DNA of 64,000 nucleotides from Beta vulgaris subsp. vulgaris (taxonomy: Eukaryota > Streptophyta > Magnoliopsida > Caryophyllales > Amaranthaceae): the NCBI RefSeq assembly GCF_026745355.1, contig NC_079206.1:28332117-28396116 (forward strand). Direction: 5' to 3'. The notes under the pieces were generated by a model, which saw only the letters and a list, made by a program, of their open reading frames with translations, did not search any database and was not told the DNA's origin. Shown here piece after piece: positions 23,235-34,310 of the stretch (position 1 is the stretch's first letter; every line of letters starts with the position of its first letter). Made by a program: the position numbers and the translations under genes.

Positions 23235-23600
23235 TATAATATAATATAATATAATATAATATAATATAATATAATATAATATAATATAATATAATATAAT
23301 ATAAATATATAATATAATATAATATAATAATATAATATAATATAATATAATATAATATAATATAATATAATATAATATAATATAATATAAAATAATATAA
23401 TATAATATAATATAATATAATATAATATAATATAATATAATATAATATAATATAATATAATATAATATAATATAAATAAATATAATACATATAATATAAT
23501 ATAATAATATATACAATATAATAATATAATATAAATATATAATATAATATAATATAATATAATATAATATATATAATATAATATAATATAATATAATATA
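23235..23600. repeat. (AATAT)n pentanucleotide satellite, part 2
   Basis: Continuation of the AATAT array, about 365 bp, with phase slips near 23304, 23390 and 23475-23545. The same repeat unit lies on both sides of the MITEs, so they inserted into an existing array. Confidence 0.97.
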
Positions 23601-24467
23601 GGGAAATTTCCTCAGGTACCCCTGAGGTTTGACGTAATTCCCAAATTACCCCCCACATTTGGGGAATTCCTCAAATACCCCTGAAGTTTGTGTTTGGGCT
23701 CAAGATACCCTTACTATGGACGGAACCCTAACGCCGTTAGGTTTTCCCCCCTCTCTCTCCCCCATTTTCTCTCTCCTCCCATTCTCCCACCCACTGCCAA
23801 ACCCCCCTCCCCTACTCCAGCGTCGGCGAACCTACCCCTCCCTTCCCTATTCCCGATTCCCTCACCCTCGGCGTTGGCGCCGGCCAGAACAGCAGAACGA
23901 CAGCCTAGGGTGGTTTTGAGGGCAGATTTAAGGGTTTGTGGGCGGCGTATCTGGGTGGCGAAGGGAAGGGGGTCGACTCACTGTGGGAGACAGGGAAGGG
24001 GGGACATTTCCGATAGGGGGAAGGAGGAGGGCGTGGTGTCGTGTCAGGGTGTTGTTGTTCTGGCCGGCGAAGGGAGGGCTAGGGTGAGGAGGGTGGGGGA
24101 AATGGAGAGGGAAGGGTCGCCAGGGGTGTTGCTGTTTAGGCCGGCGAATGAAATGGGTAGGGTCGCTGGGGGTGCTGCTGTTCTGGCCGGCGAAGGGAGG
24201 GGGTAGGGTCGTCGGCGCCGGAGTGGGTGGTGGTCGCCTGCTGCTGGTCGCCGGCTGGGGGAAGGGTGTTGGCAGTGGGTGGGGGAATGGGAGGAGAGAG
24301 AAAATTAGGGAGAGAGAGGGAGAAAACCTAACGGCGTTAGGGTTCCGTCCATAGTAAGGGTATCTTGAGCCCAAACCCAAACCTCAGGGGTATCTGAGGA
24401 ATTCCCCAAATGTGAGGGGTAATTTGGGAATTACGTCAAACCTCAGGGGTACGTGAGGAAATTTCCC
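23601..24467. mobile_element. 867 bp long-TIR element (MULE-like or foldback) in the satellite
   Basis: The first ~150 bp and the inverted last ~150 bp differ at only about six positions (left GGGAAATTTCCTCAGGTACC, right end inverted GGGAAATTTCCTCACGTACC). Weaker inverted similarity continues inward through CT-rich and GCCGGCCAGAACAGCAG-type text. Flanking 9-mers TATAATATA and TATAATACA match at 8 of 9, which suits a Mutator-type duplication but is weak evidence in repetitive DNA. It encodes nothing recognisable, and the GC-rich core yields long overlapping frames without known motifs. Confidence 0.88.
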
Positions 24468-24877
24468 TATAATACAATACAATACAATACAATACAATAC
24501 AATACAATACAATACAATACAATACAATACAACACAACACAATACAATACAATACAATACAATACAATACAATACAATACAATACAATACAATACAATAC
24601 AATACAATACAAAACAATACAATACAATACAATACAATACAATACAATACAATACAATACAATACAATACAATACAATACAATACAATACATACAATACA
24701 ATACAATACAATACAATACAATACAATACAATACAATACAATACAATACAATACAATACAATACAATACAATACAATACAGTACAATACAGTACAGTACA
24801 ATACAGTACAGTACAATACAATACAGTACAATACAATACAGTACAATACAATACAATACAATACAATACAATACAAT
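24468..24877. repeat. (AATAC)n pentanucleotide satellite, part 3
   Basis: About 410 bp of AATAC units. AGTAC variants become common at 24780-24845, and single changes (AACAC, AAAAC) occur near 24535 and 24612. The unit differs from the AATAT arrays on the other side of the long-TIR element. The NTIQY/YCIVL-type frames are artefacts. Confidence 0.97.
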
Positions 24878-25320
24878 ATTCCCTCCGTTTCCTAAAGATC
24901 TTCCCTCTTTCCGTTTAAGTGCGTTTCCAAAAGATCTTCCCTCTTTTACTTTATTCCTTATTTGGAATTTTTTTTCGCTTCTTACCCTCTCATGTCCCTA
25001 TCATATGGTTCACCATTACATTATTAATTCAATTTTACTCCCTTTCTCTCTCCTACTTTAACCCCTTTTCATTTATTTATTTATCTTATCCCCTTTCTCT
25101 CTCCTACTTTACTCACCCCATACAAGTGGATCCTCCTTGTTATTGTCTCACCTCTCATCCAACCACACACCACTACCAAAGCACCATTTCACTATCGTGG
25201 ACCACCACTCTCACAGCACCACCAGAGCACCACAATGTCCGGCGAAGAACCGTCAATGACGCCAGCATCACTGAAACGGAATGTGGTAAGTTTTAAAAAA
25301 AAAAACCGCCACCAACGCAT
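24878..25320 (+). other. Truncated MITE end and CT-rich DNA
   Basis: TCCCTCCGTTTCCTAAAGAT at 24880 looks like a MITE terminus, with an internal duplicated AAAGATCTTCCCTCTTT word, but no matching right end is seen. CT-rich and CACCAC-rich text follows to 25300. No supported gene. Confidence 0.45.
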
Positions 25321-25493
25321 GGTAACAATTTTTTCGTTTCCGTTTCAGATCTCTGTTTACTCGGTGGAGGAAACGAAAATTCCTTACGCTTTTCCTCCAT
25401 GAAGGAAACGAAGATATGTTTCGTTTTCTCCATGGAGGAAATAGAGATCTATTTCATTTCCTCCACCGAGGAAACAAAAAACAAATTGTTACC
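25321..25493. repeat. Nested palindromic module
   Basis: Bounded by GGTAACAATT and AATTGTTACC in inverted order. Inside, GGTGGAGGAAACGAA, TTTTCCTCCATGAAGGAAA, TTTTCTCCATGGAGGAAA and TTTCCTCCACCGAGGAAA alternate in orientation, so several small hairpins lie within a larger one. Similar CCATGG-centred palindromes occur at 42401-42548. Confidence 0.7.
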
Positions 25494-25892
25494 GTGTCTA
25501 TTAGTTCGTACATTATTTATTTAAAATATTTTGATAATTGTAGTAATTTTCTAATTAGCATAGTTGTTGCGAAAATCTATTAATTTTATTAATGAACATT
25601 TGTTATTAGGTTGTGTAATTATAAGTTCAAAATAAATATGTTTGCGTACTATTGGAACTAATTTTTTTTGTAATTAGTTGTTAGCAAATAATTGTCGTGC
25701 AAAAATTTGTTATTTTGTTAATGGATATTTATTGAATATTTATTTAATATTTATAGTTGTGATAAATTAAATAATTAGTAGTGATTATTACATGTCAATA
25801 GTAATTATATATTGTCTAAATAGTAATATTAAAAAGTAAGGTTTATTTGTCGGATTTTTCGGGTGATTATATAGATTATAGTCACATGTTTT

Positions 25893-26387
25893 ATAATGAA
25901 AGCAGTACAAGCTTGGGTTAACATAAGGGCACGTGAATTAGGTTTGTTATGATAATTTCGTCAAATCATAGACTCGAGTCTAGTGGTCGAGAGTATGTTT
26001 ATATGCGATGTAATCAGGGTGAAAGATATTAGGGTGAAGGCAAGGATATTAGCCTAGCAGAATGTGTAGCTCCGAAAAGAAAATCATGTGGATGTAGAGC
26101 GAGAGTTAATATAATGTTTTTGGATGACCTAGATTGAACGGGATGGGTGATCAAAGCAGATCCAGGGATAAGTGTCATGCACAATCATGAGTTCATTCAT
26201 TACCGTGAGGGGGGCCGACCCACATGAGTGGCCTTAGTCCGACGGCTAAGGTTTTCGCTCGCAATATGATTAAGTCGCACGTTAGGCCTGCTAGCTAGTA
26301 TCATGAAAGCTGCTAGTGAAAAATTTCCAGATGATCATCCAAATATTGAGGTCTCGAGATCAAACCCTATACTACACAATTTCTAAA
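25893..26387 (+). pseudogene. FAR1-domain / MULE transposase N-terminal pseudogene
   Basis: Translation gives AVQAWVNIRARELG, then in the next frame MIISSNHRLESSGREYVYMR, CNQGERY, KRKSCGCRARVNIMFLDDLD, GWVIKADPG, VMHNHEFIHYREGGRPT and IMKAASEKFPDDHPNIEVS. This is the FAR1-type DNA-binding domain (WRKY-like zinc finger with conserved Cys and HNHE) that begins MULE transposases and FAR1-related proteins in plants. It has at least five in-frame stops and a frameshift, and nothing of the catalytic domain follows. A minus-strand Helitron starts about 100 bp downstream. Confidence 0.75.
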
Positions 26388-26484
26388 TATTTTTATTGTA
26401 CATGGTTAAATGAACTAAAATTCCCTAGGAAGAGCGTCACGTGGCACAATTTCTTGTTTATGCACGCCTTTTAATATATTTATA

Positions 26485-27030
26485 CTAGAACTTTTTGCAC
26501 GCGATGCGTGCTTGAATTTTTTTTGAAACAGAATCTCGATTTTTTTTTTTTGGCATAGGAGTCTAAATTTGAACATTAGACATACGAAGTATAATTGTTT
26601 TTAGTTGCAAATTTAATTGGTTTAGTTTTTGTCACTTAAGTCTCTCATCATTCTTTTTGTTTTTTTTTTACTTTTCAAAGTTAAATTCTATAAACAAAAT
26701 AGAAATTTTATTGAATTTATTTATGATTTCTAATATTATAAATTTTTTTAGTTGATTTTTTAATTAAGTACAGTATTACATAAATTGCAGTTTGTAAGTG
26801 AATTTTTAAGTTTTTGTAAAGTTTTCTCATTTTAGTGATTTGCATAACGTAAATTATGCAATTTTATGATTTTAGTTGACTTGTGAGTGATTGTTATAAT
26901 TATATTTTTGGTATATTTGTTTGAAACCCCTTTTGATTTGTAAGTGAATTGTAATTTAGAATGGGAAAGGGGTAACATAGTCTCTTCAATCGGGGACACC
27001 ATAGCTCCCCCTTCCCTTATATAATAGAGA
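26485..27030 (-). mobile_element. Non-autonomous Helitron (546 bp)
   Basis: On the minus strand the 5' end is TCTCTATTATATAAGGGAAG at 27030, preceded by A. The 3' end is a perfect 6 bp-stem hairpin GCACGCATCGCGTGC (26497-26511), 8 nt, then CTAG followed by T. Insertion between A and T, a TC start and a hairpin before CTRR are the diagnostic Helitron features. The first 39 bases are identical to the Helitron at 52856. No Rep/helicase is encoded. Confidence 0.85.
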
Positions 27031-28204
27031 TATGTTGTACTTTAATTCTTGAATAATATTTTACATAAACCTTTTTACATTGATAATTAATCGCTATTAT
27101 ATAATAGAAAAAGATAGGTCCAAATATAGGTAAAAGTTTCATTATATATCGGAAACACTATAAAAAAAGTAAATAATTTTTTTCCTTGTCTAACTTCTAA
27201 ATTCTGATTTCACTATAAATACACCTCTATTTTTTATTATGACCCACCATTAATTGTGAAGGGTTCTTGAGAATAGTGATTTATAAGTGAATTTTTGTAA
27301 ATGTTTTTGTATGTATTGACGTTCTAGGTTATTAGTTTTAGTTTGTATGTTAATTTTAAGTTTTAATAAAGTTTTCTGATTATTTGTATGATTTGCGTTA
27401 TTTTTATAACGTGATTTTCTCAATTGTATGAGTGATTTGTAAAGTTTCTTCTTTTAAGTGATTTGTGAGTGAGTGTTGTAAAATAATTTTCGGTAGTTTT
27501 CTTTGAGTGCCGATTTTGATTTTGACATTCCTTTTGTATTTTAGAAAGCAGAGGATTCTGATTTTGACCCAGTGGAATCTCCTTTGGTCTTGGATGATTC
27601 TTGAGCGCTAATTTCATCAAAGGATGGTGTTTTCTCTCTGGGAAAATTTTCGTGATCATCGGTATTTTACTGTGAGAAGACATGGTGAAAGGGGTTTTGG
27701 AGGGAGGTTGAAGATGAGCGATAAGAGAGAGAAAGAGAGAGAGGTGAATTGATGAGAGAGTTGGAAGTTGTGAGGGGTCAGTGATGTGATGGGTTGGGTT
27801 ATAGAAGTAATGATGATACCGTGTGAAAGAGAAGTAGAGGGTTAGGTTTAATGAAACGGTTTATTGGGTTTTGGAAGAATTTAATGAAGTTTCTTCATTT
27901 AACTCAGATTAACCGAACGTGTAATTGTGGCAATAATACATGTTAACGCATTTATTTATGGAAATGAGATGTGAAAAGAAAAATAAGCAAGGAAATTTGG
28001 AGGGAAAAATAAAAAAAATAAAAATACTCTTGCATATGATGTCCATAATGTACAAACTACATATGTACCAAATATGTGCAAGGACAATAAGGGTAGTATT
28101 CAAAGACAAATGTGAGTCCTTATACTTGGCCCTAGGTGTATGAAATTTATTTCATGAAAGTTGCAGGGCATACTCAGTAAGAAACAATTCTTGGGGAATT
28201 AACA
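27031..28204. other. AT-rich DNA with similarity to the Helitron interior
   Basis: 27280-27500 resembles the Helitron interior at 26790-26960 (TAAGTGAATTTTT, AAGTTTTCT, GATTTGYRTTA/GATTTGCATAA and GATTTGTGAGTGA-type words in the same order). Next to it is the possible captured fragment at 27540-27690. The remainder to 28204 is AT-rich without recognisable genes, and the copia B boundary is not sharp. Confidence 0.45.
27540..27690 (-). pseudogene. Possible captured gene fragment, identity unknown
   Basis: On the minus strand a CT-rich leader-like stretch (27690-27740) precedes ATG at 27681-27683. Close by, in another frame, is a hydrophilic run (DDHENFPREKTPSFDEISAQ, then ESSKTKGDSTGSKSESSAF) ended by a stop. 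The composition looks like a disordered nuclear protein, but no family is recognised. It could also be chance. Confidence 0.3.
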
Positions 28205-28216
28205 TCATTTGTACAT

Positions 28217-31200
28217 TTAAACAATTCTTATCATTCCTAGTTCCAAGCGTATCTTTTCAAACCTGTCCCTAGATAGAGGTTTAGTCAATATGTCAGCTAT
28301 TTGATTTTCAGTTGGACAAAAATCAACTTTAACTAATCCCTTTTCTACATTGTCTTTTAGGAAATGATGACGAATGTGAATATGCTTGACTCTAGAGTGA
28401 TGAACTGGATCCTTGGAAATGCATATGGCACTAGTATTACCACAGAGTATAGGAACACACTTAAATTTTATGCCAAAGTCACGTACCTGTTGCTTGATCC
28501 ATAATACCTGAGAGCAGCATGCAGCAGCTGCCACGTATTCAGCTTCGGCTGTTGAAAGTGCAACAGTGTTCTGTTTCTTTGAACTCCAAGAAACTAAGCT
28601 TGATCCTAGGAACTGGGCAATACCTGAGGTGCTTTTCGATTCACCAATCTCCAGCATAGTCAGCATCAGATAGCTACTAGATCAAAGATGTCACTTCGAG
28701 GATAGAACAAACAAAGATCATCACTTCCTTTCAAATATCTAAGGATCCTTTTGACAGCTGTCAAATGAGATTCCTTAGGATTTGATTGGAATCTAGCACA
28801 TAAACCAACACTAAAGGAATATCAGGCCTACTAGCAGTTAGATAAAGTAAGGAACCAATCATACCTTTATAAGTTTCTGATCTATCTACGGACTTACCAC
28901 TTTGGTCCTCATCTAACCTTGTTCCTGTTCCTATTGGAGTATGGTTGTTTTTGCTTGATCCAGTCCATATTTTTTCAATAACTCCTTACATATTTTTGTG
29001 ATGGATCATTGTTCCTCTTTCAGTTTGCTTGATTTGCAAGCCGAGAAAGAAGTTTAATTCTCCCATCATGCTCATTTCAAATTCACTACGCATTAATCAG
29101 CAAATTCTTACAAAGAGATTCGTTAGTTGCACCAAAAATTATATCATCCACATAAATCTGAACCACTAGATGTTGTTCCTTTGATCTAAGGAACAGGGTT
29201 CTATCAACTTTCCTCGTTAAAATCATTGAAAGTAAGAATTTTGAAGAGTCTTTCATACCATGATCTAGGAGCTTGCTTAAGCCCATAAAGAGCTTTATCT
29301 AGCTTATAGACATGGTTGGAAGATCAGGGTTTTCAAATCCAGGAGGTTGTTCCACATAGACGTCTTCTATTAAATACCATTTAAAAAGGCACATTTGACG
29401 TCCATTTGGTACAACCTAAAACCCATGAATGCAGCAAAGGCAATCAAAATTCTTATTGCTTCTATTCTAGCTACAGGAGCAAAGGTTTCATCGAAGTCAA
29501 TACCTTCTTGTTGATTATACCCTTTGCTACGAGTCTGGCTTTGTTCCTTATGACTGTTCCATGTTCGTCCCAGCTTGTTCCTGAAGACCCATTTCAGCCC
29601 AATCACCTTTTGGTTTTTAGGCTTGGTCTCAAGATGCCAGACCTTGTTCCTCTGGAACTCATTCAGTTCCTCTTGCATGGCATTTATCCAGTCAGACTCC
29701 AGAAGGGAATCATTGTGATCTCGTGGTTCTGTCATAGACAAAAAGGCTTGGAAAGCACAAAATTTTTCAGTTGGGATCTCGTTTGAGTTCCCTTTTCAAT
29801 ATCACTTACATTAAATCCAAGGATGGGATTTCAGGTGTTTCCATGGTCTTGGTTCAAATCTCCTTGTCTCTGCTCCTCCAGTTGAGGATCTTCATTCGTT
29901 TCATTTTTTGGATGAATTTCTGCTGCCTGTTCCTCCTGTATGACAGGATCAGGAACAACTATCTCTTCTTCAGGAATATGCTTTTTGTCGGTTCCTGCAG
30001 GTGTTAGTTCCTCATCAAGTTCACTGACTCCTCAGAACGAGTCAGTCCATTTCAAAGTCATTTTCATGACTTAGTTCCTGCAGGAGTTAGTTTCATCGAA
30101 AATAATATGGACACTTTCCTCAACACACATTGTTCTTTTGTTGTAAACTCTATATGCTTTACTATTTAAAGCATATCCAATAAAAACAGCCTCATCACTT
30201 CTAGCATCAAACTTTCCTAAATTGTCTTTACCATTGTTATGTACAAAGCATTTACAACCAAAGATTCTAAAGTATGAGATATTGGGTTTTCTTCCTTTGA
30301 GTAGCTCATAAGGGGTCTTCAGGACAATGGGTCTTAGCATGACTCTATTGATGATGTAGCATGTCGTGTTCACTGCTTCAGCCCAGAAATTCTTCGGAAG
30401 ATTGCTGCTATTATCATTGTTCTTGCCATGTCCTCCAATGTGCAATTCTTCCTCTCCACCCGCCATTTTGTTGTGGAGTCCTAGGAGCTGAGAAGTTGTG
30501 ATCAAGTCCTTCATTTCTGCAAAACTCATCAAATTTGGAGTTTTCAAACTCCTTACCATGATCAGAACGCAAGTGCTTAATTTTAAAACCACTTATTCTT
30601 TGAGTTCTTTTAGCAAAGTTACAAATTCATCAAATGTCTCATCTTTGCTATGAAGAAAAATAACCCAAGTGTATCTTGAAAAATCATCAACTATAACAAG
30701 TACATATCTCTTACCAGATCGCTTTGGATTCGAACAGGGCCACATAAGTCCATATGAATCAATTCAAGGGACTTTGTGTGCTTACCATTTCTTTGTTTGA
30801 ACGAGGATCTAACTTGTTTCCTTTTGCACATGGTCCACAAACTTCATGATTTGAGACTTTGATTGTTGGTGACCAACAACTAAGTCCTTACCACTTAGCT
30901 TCTGGAGCAAGTCTACTTGCGTGACCACACTTTTATGCCAAAGAAGTGGTTCATTGTCGACGCACTTAAACAGTTAATTGTTCCTAGGAACAAGGTTGAG
31001 TCAACAACAAAGTGTTTCCCTTTCCTAGTTCCTTCCAGAATCTTGGTACCTGTTCCTACATTACTTACTACACAACATCATAGTAAATTCACTTGTTCCC
31101 TTTGTCACAAAATTGAGAAATACTAAGTAGATTTGTTTCAAACCCTCGACCAAAAATACATTATCTATGGAATGTGACTTAGACTTTCCTACCTTACCTA

Positions 31201-31549
31201 CTTACTATTTACCGTAAGATTGTCTCCAAAGTCACAGTTCCTCCATCATAGGCTGAAAGCGAGAAAATTTTTTTTTCTCCGTCATGTGTTTAGAACAACC
31301 GCTATCGAGGTACCACAGGTTGTTCCCCCTCACTTTAGCCTGTATCAAACAATAGTCAGTGGTAGGAACCCAGTCTGACTTGGGTTCCTCTGTCTGGCTT
31401 GAGTTCTTTTTAACTTTCCATACTTGCTTAATTAAGCGAGTGTTCATCTCAATATGTTCTTCTCTGGAGGAACAGTCAGACACTAAGTGTCCACTGTTCC
31501 CACAGTACGAGCATACTTGGCTGCTTGGAAGATCAACATATTTTTTCAT
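28217..31549 (-). pseudogene. copia B pol: protease, integrase, RT, RNase H (multiply broken)
   Basis: From 31549 downward: a CCHC-like knuckle CSYCGNSGHLVSDC, protease WYLDSGCSKHMTEKK, and an integrase core at 30700-30071 with NFWAEAVNTTCYIINRVMLR and GYALNSKAYRVYNKRTM. RT at 29741-29090 has [35 protein letters not shown] and [14 protein letters not shown] (catalytic YVDD intact). RNase H at 28666-28217 has SKSTSGIAQFLGSSLVSW and ENQIADILTKPLSRDRF. Frames change several times, notably within integrase and between RT and RNase H. Confidence 0.88.
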
Positions 31550-32030
31550 TTTGTTTTTCTTCTTGTGATTGAAACCTAACCCACTCTTCCTTCATTTTTA
31601 TATTTTGTATCCAACTCACTGGATCAGGAAGTTTTGTTCTTGAAGATTCCATTTTCCTTTAAGTACCAGATATCATTTAAAACTTTTCATGTTCGAATTT
31701 TAATTTTCGAACTCGGATCTGGTATTTATAGAGGAATGGTTCCTTCAGGAACAAATAGTTTCAATTCAGCCATTCCATATTCAAGAAATAATTTTCATTT
31801 TTGCATTTTCAAAAGCTTCTCGAATACGTCGGTTTTCATCAAAACTTCAAAGAATCTTTCCTCAATATTTGCATTACTGTTTTCAACCAATTTGAATGTA
31901 CTTTAGTGACTTCTAAGGCTTTTTCTAAATTTTCTTCTCTAACGCAAATGGCCTTGTAGTCATCCAAAGTTTCCAAAAGAGTTTTATTAATTGATTCTTT
32001 GAAAGTTCTTTTAACTCTTCTTCAATAACA

Positions 32031-33110
32031 TTAATGCGTACCTTTTGTTTGGCAAGTCTTCTTCCTCGTCTGTCTTTCCATGAGACACAAATGAGCTGTT
32101 TCCTCTTCAGGTTGTTCCTGCTCCTCGTCTGAATCCGATTCTTCCCAGGCAGCAACCATGGCCCTTCTCATATCAACTTTTGAGAACGGTTTTTGTTGTT
32201 CCTTTCCCTTCTCCTTGTATTTTCCTTTCCTTGTCATTTTCCCGGAGTGGACATTCCTTTATGAAGTGGTCAAGACTTCCACATTTGTGACAGCTTCCCT
32301 GGCTTTTTCAAGTTCTTTCCTTTGTAATTCTTGTTGAAGAACTTCTTGAATCTTTTCACGATCAATGCTTCCTCTTCATCATCAGTTTCTGAATCCTCTG
32401 TCATCGGACTTGAGAGCCAAAGCTTTAGGTCTACTAGAGTCAACTTCATGAGTTCCTAGATGATTTCATGAGTCAACAAGGAACCGAAAGTTGCTCGATA
32501 TTGAATGTGGTGAAATCTTTTGTTTCAAGCAAAGAGTGACCTTTGCCATCCATTTTCATCCTAAGTAGCTTCTAGACTTTTGTACTTGTTCCTCTGGAGT
32601 GATGACTTCCTAGGATTCAAGCTCATTTATTATATGTTGGAGAACCTTGTGAGCATTTCTTGAAGACTCCTAGGCTTCATTTGAAATAGCTCATATTTGT
32701 GCATGAACATGTCAATTTTTGATCTTTTTACTTCGTTTGTTCCTTCGTGAGTAACTTGAAGAAGTTCCCACATTTGCTTGGCTGATTTGCATCCCATGAT
32801 TCGATTGTGTTCATGGGGACCAAGGCCACAGTGGAGAATCTTTTTGGCCAGATTGTTCATCTCCATTTTTCGAAGCCATCTTTATCATATTTGGAGAGAG
32901 GTTTGGGGATGTCTTCACCTTTTTCATTTTTCTCTGTGACTTCGAAGTCACCAATTCTATCACTCTCCAAACTTGATAATTTTCAGCCTTAATGAAAATT
33001 TCCATACGATTCTTCCAGTATGGATAATACTTGCCATTAAACATAGGTGAACGCTGAGTTGAGTAACCTTCTTCCAATCATTCTCTCGATGTGTTCATCA
33101 TTTCCAGGAA
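32031..33110 (-). pseudogene. copia B gag (frameshifted)
   Basis: The segment MEEGYSTQRSPMFNGKYYPY parallels the copia A gag start. HCGLGPHEHNRIMGCKSAKQ and QVTHEGTNEVKRSK follow in a second frame. The nucleocapsid region near 32240-32300 is recognisable but the reading frame is disrupted. An acidic, Glu-rich segment (ESDSDEEQEQPEEETAHL) precedes pol. Confidence 0.82.
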
Positions 33111-33146
33111 CTAGCTCCTCAGTGTAACTGATTTTGGAGGAACCAG

Positions 33147-33159
33147 GCTTGATACCAAT
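33147..33159 (-). promoter_or_regulatory. Primer binding site of copia B
   Basis: The minus strand reads ATTGGTATCAAGC, a Met-tRNA-type primer site with a deletion relative to the copia A version. It abuts the LTR end at 33160. Confidence 0.82.
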
Positions 33160-34310
33160 TGTTAGTCGAGTACAAACACTTAAGCAACTACAAGAGGGGG
33201 GTGAATTGTAGTTGGGAGAGATTTTCTAACTTTTTCGGAAATAAAAGAATGATTGTAAGAAAAAGATAAAGCATAAAAGAAAGAAATAAGAACACGGATT
33301 TTTACAAGGAAAACTTCCTAGGCCCAATAGGAAGAAAAACCTTGACCACGAGGGATTTTGACTCAATTCTCTTTAATAACTTTAGGCCAAAAGACTCTCT
33401 TTTGTACAACCTAAACTCGGACCTACTCTGTTCCTCTAGGAACTGGTTCCCAGTCAACTTGTTCCCCTGAACAGTTGACTTTCTCTCTTGACTTTACTCG
33501 AAGTCTTTTCTCTTTCTCTCTTCTCTTTCTCTTTCTCTTTTTCTCTCAAAATGATTACAGATTTAGATTCACTCAAGCCAATCTATAATACACTAAATGA
33601 TAATGAAAGAAGAGGAAAACCAAATATACTTTCACTAAAATATTACACAGAAAATTCTGAAAGCATTCATTAAAAGATTGTTACACAAATCTATTTGTAG
33701 ATGACAATCTTCCCATTATCTTCTCCACGATCATAGTGGAGCTTGTTTTCAGCCACACTCCTTCCATGATCTAGCCGTTGCAAAATACCATTGGGAGTTA
33801 GGCGGTTAGTTTTCACAACTTCAGCCATTAACACACGCATATCCATTATCCCACGCCTTATAAGTAGGTGGGTTGTTGTGGTTCCTAAAATCTAGGAACT
33901 ACCTCAACTCATCCTCATTAGGCGCTTGTTAGGTTTGTTTTTGACGGCTCTTCTTCAAGGATTCTATCCAAAAAGATGCGCACAAACTAACTTCACAGAA
34001 TATTATGGAATCACAAAATATCACAATTTTTATAGCCATAATATAAACGGTAACGGTTTGTCACAAACACAAATAAAGTTTAACAACTTAATTTTTGATT
34101 AATCTCCTAATCAATTATCCATAAGTTATTTAACATATTATTTGTGATATCTAAAAGATAATAAACTAAAAAGAATAAATCTTGATTATAAACTAAGTTT
34201 AAACAAGAACGACTAAATCTAATAACAAAAAATTAAACTAATAACACACGAAAGAAAAGAAACTAAATTAAATAAAGTTAATTATTTGTCATTATCAAAA
34301 TAGTGAAACA
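33160..34310 (-). repeat. 5' LTR of copia B (1151 bp)
   Basis: In minus orientation it starts TGTTTCACTATTTTGATAAT at 34310 and ends GACTAACA at 33160. The text next to the right end of the message region (CTACAAGAGGGGGGTGAATT, plus strand 33189-33208) is shared with copia A (7139-7158), while the upstream U3 is diverged. A CT-rich stretch lies at 33480-33550. Confidence 0.85.

Larger units (their letters stand above)
28205..34310 (-). mobile_element. Ty1/copia retrotransposon (copia B), 3' LTR missing
   Basis: Minus-strand order is LTR (34310-33160), primer site, gag, second zinc knuckle, protease, integrase, RT and RNase H. No copy of the LTR is found below 28204, so the 3' end was lost. 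Motif for motif it is a diverged relative of copia A, with many frameshifts and stops. The extra ORF of copia A has no counterpart here. Confidence 0.88.

Noticed and set aside
23166..23658. Long minus-strand reading frames rich in YIILY repeats
   Set aside because: They are translations of the AATAT satellite. A 5 bp unit is open in several frames and gives a 5-residue periodic peptide.
23688..24380. GC-rich overlapping reading frames of 150-170 codons inside the long-TIR element
   Set aside because: They lie in the inverted arms and core, occur on both strands because of the symmetry, and show no recognised domain.
24384..25061. Reading frames over 130 codons (YCIVL and NTIQY repeats) on both strands
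   Set aside because: Artefacts of the AATAC satellite; no codon structure other than the repeat.
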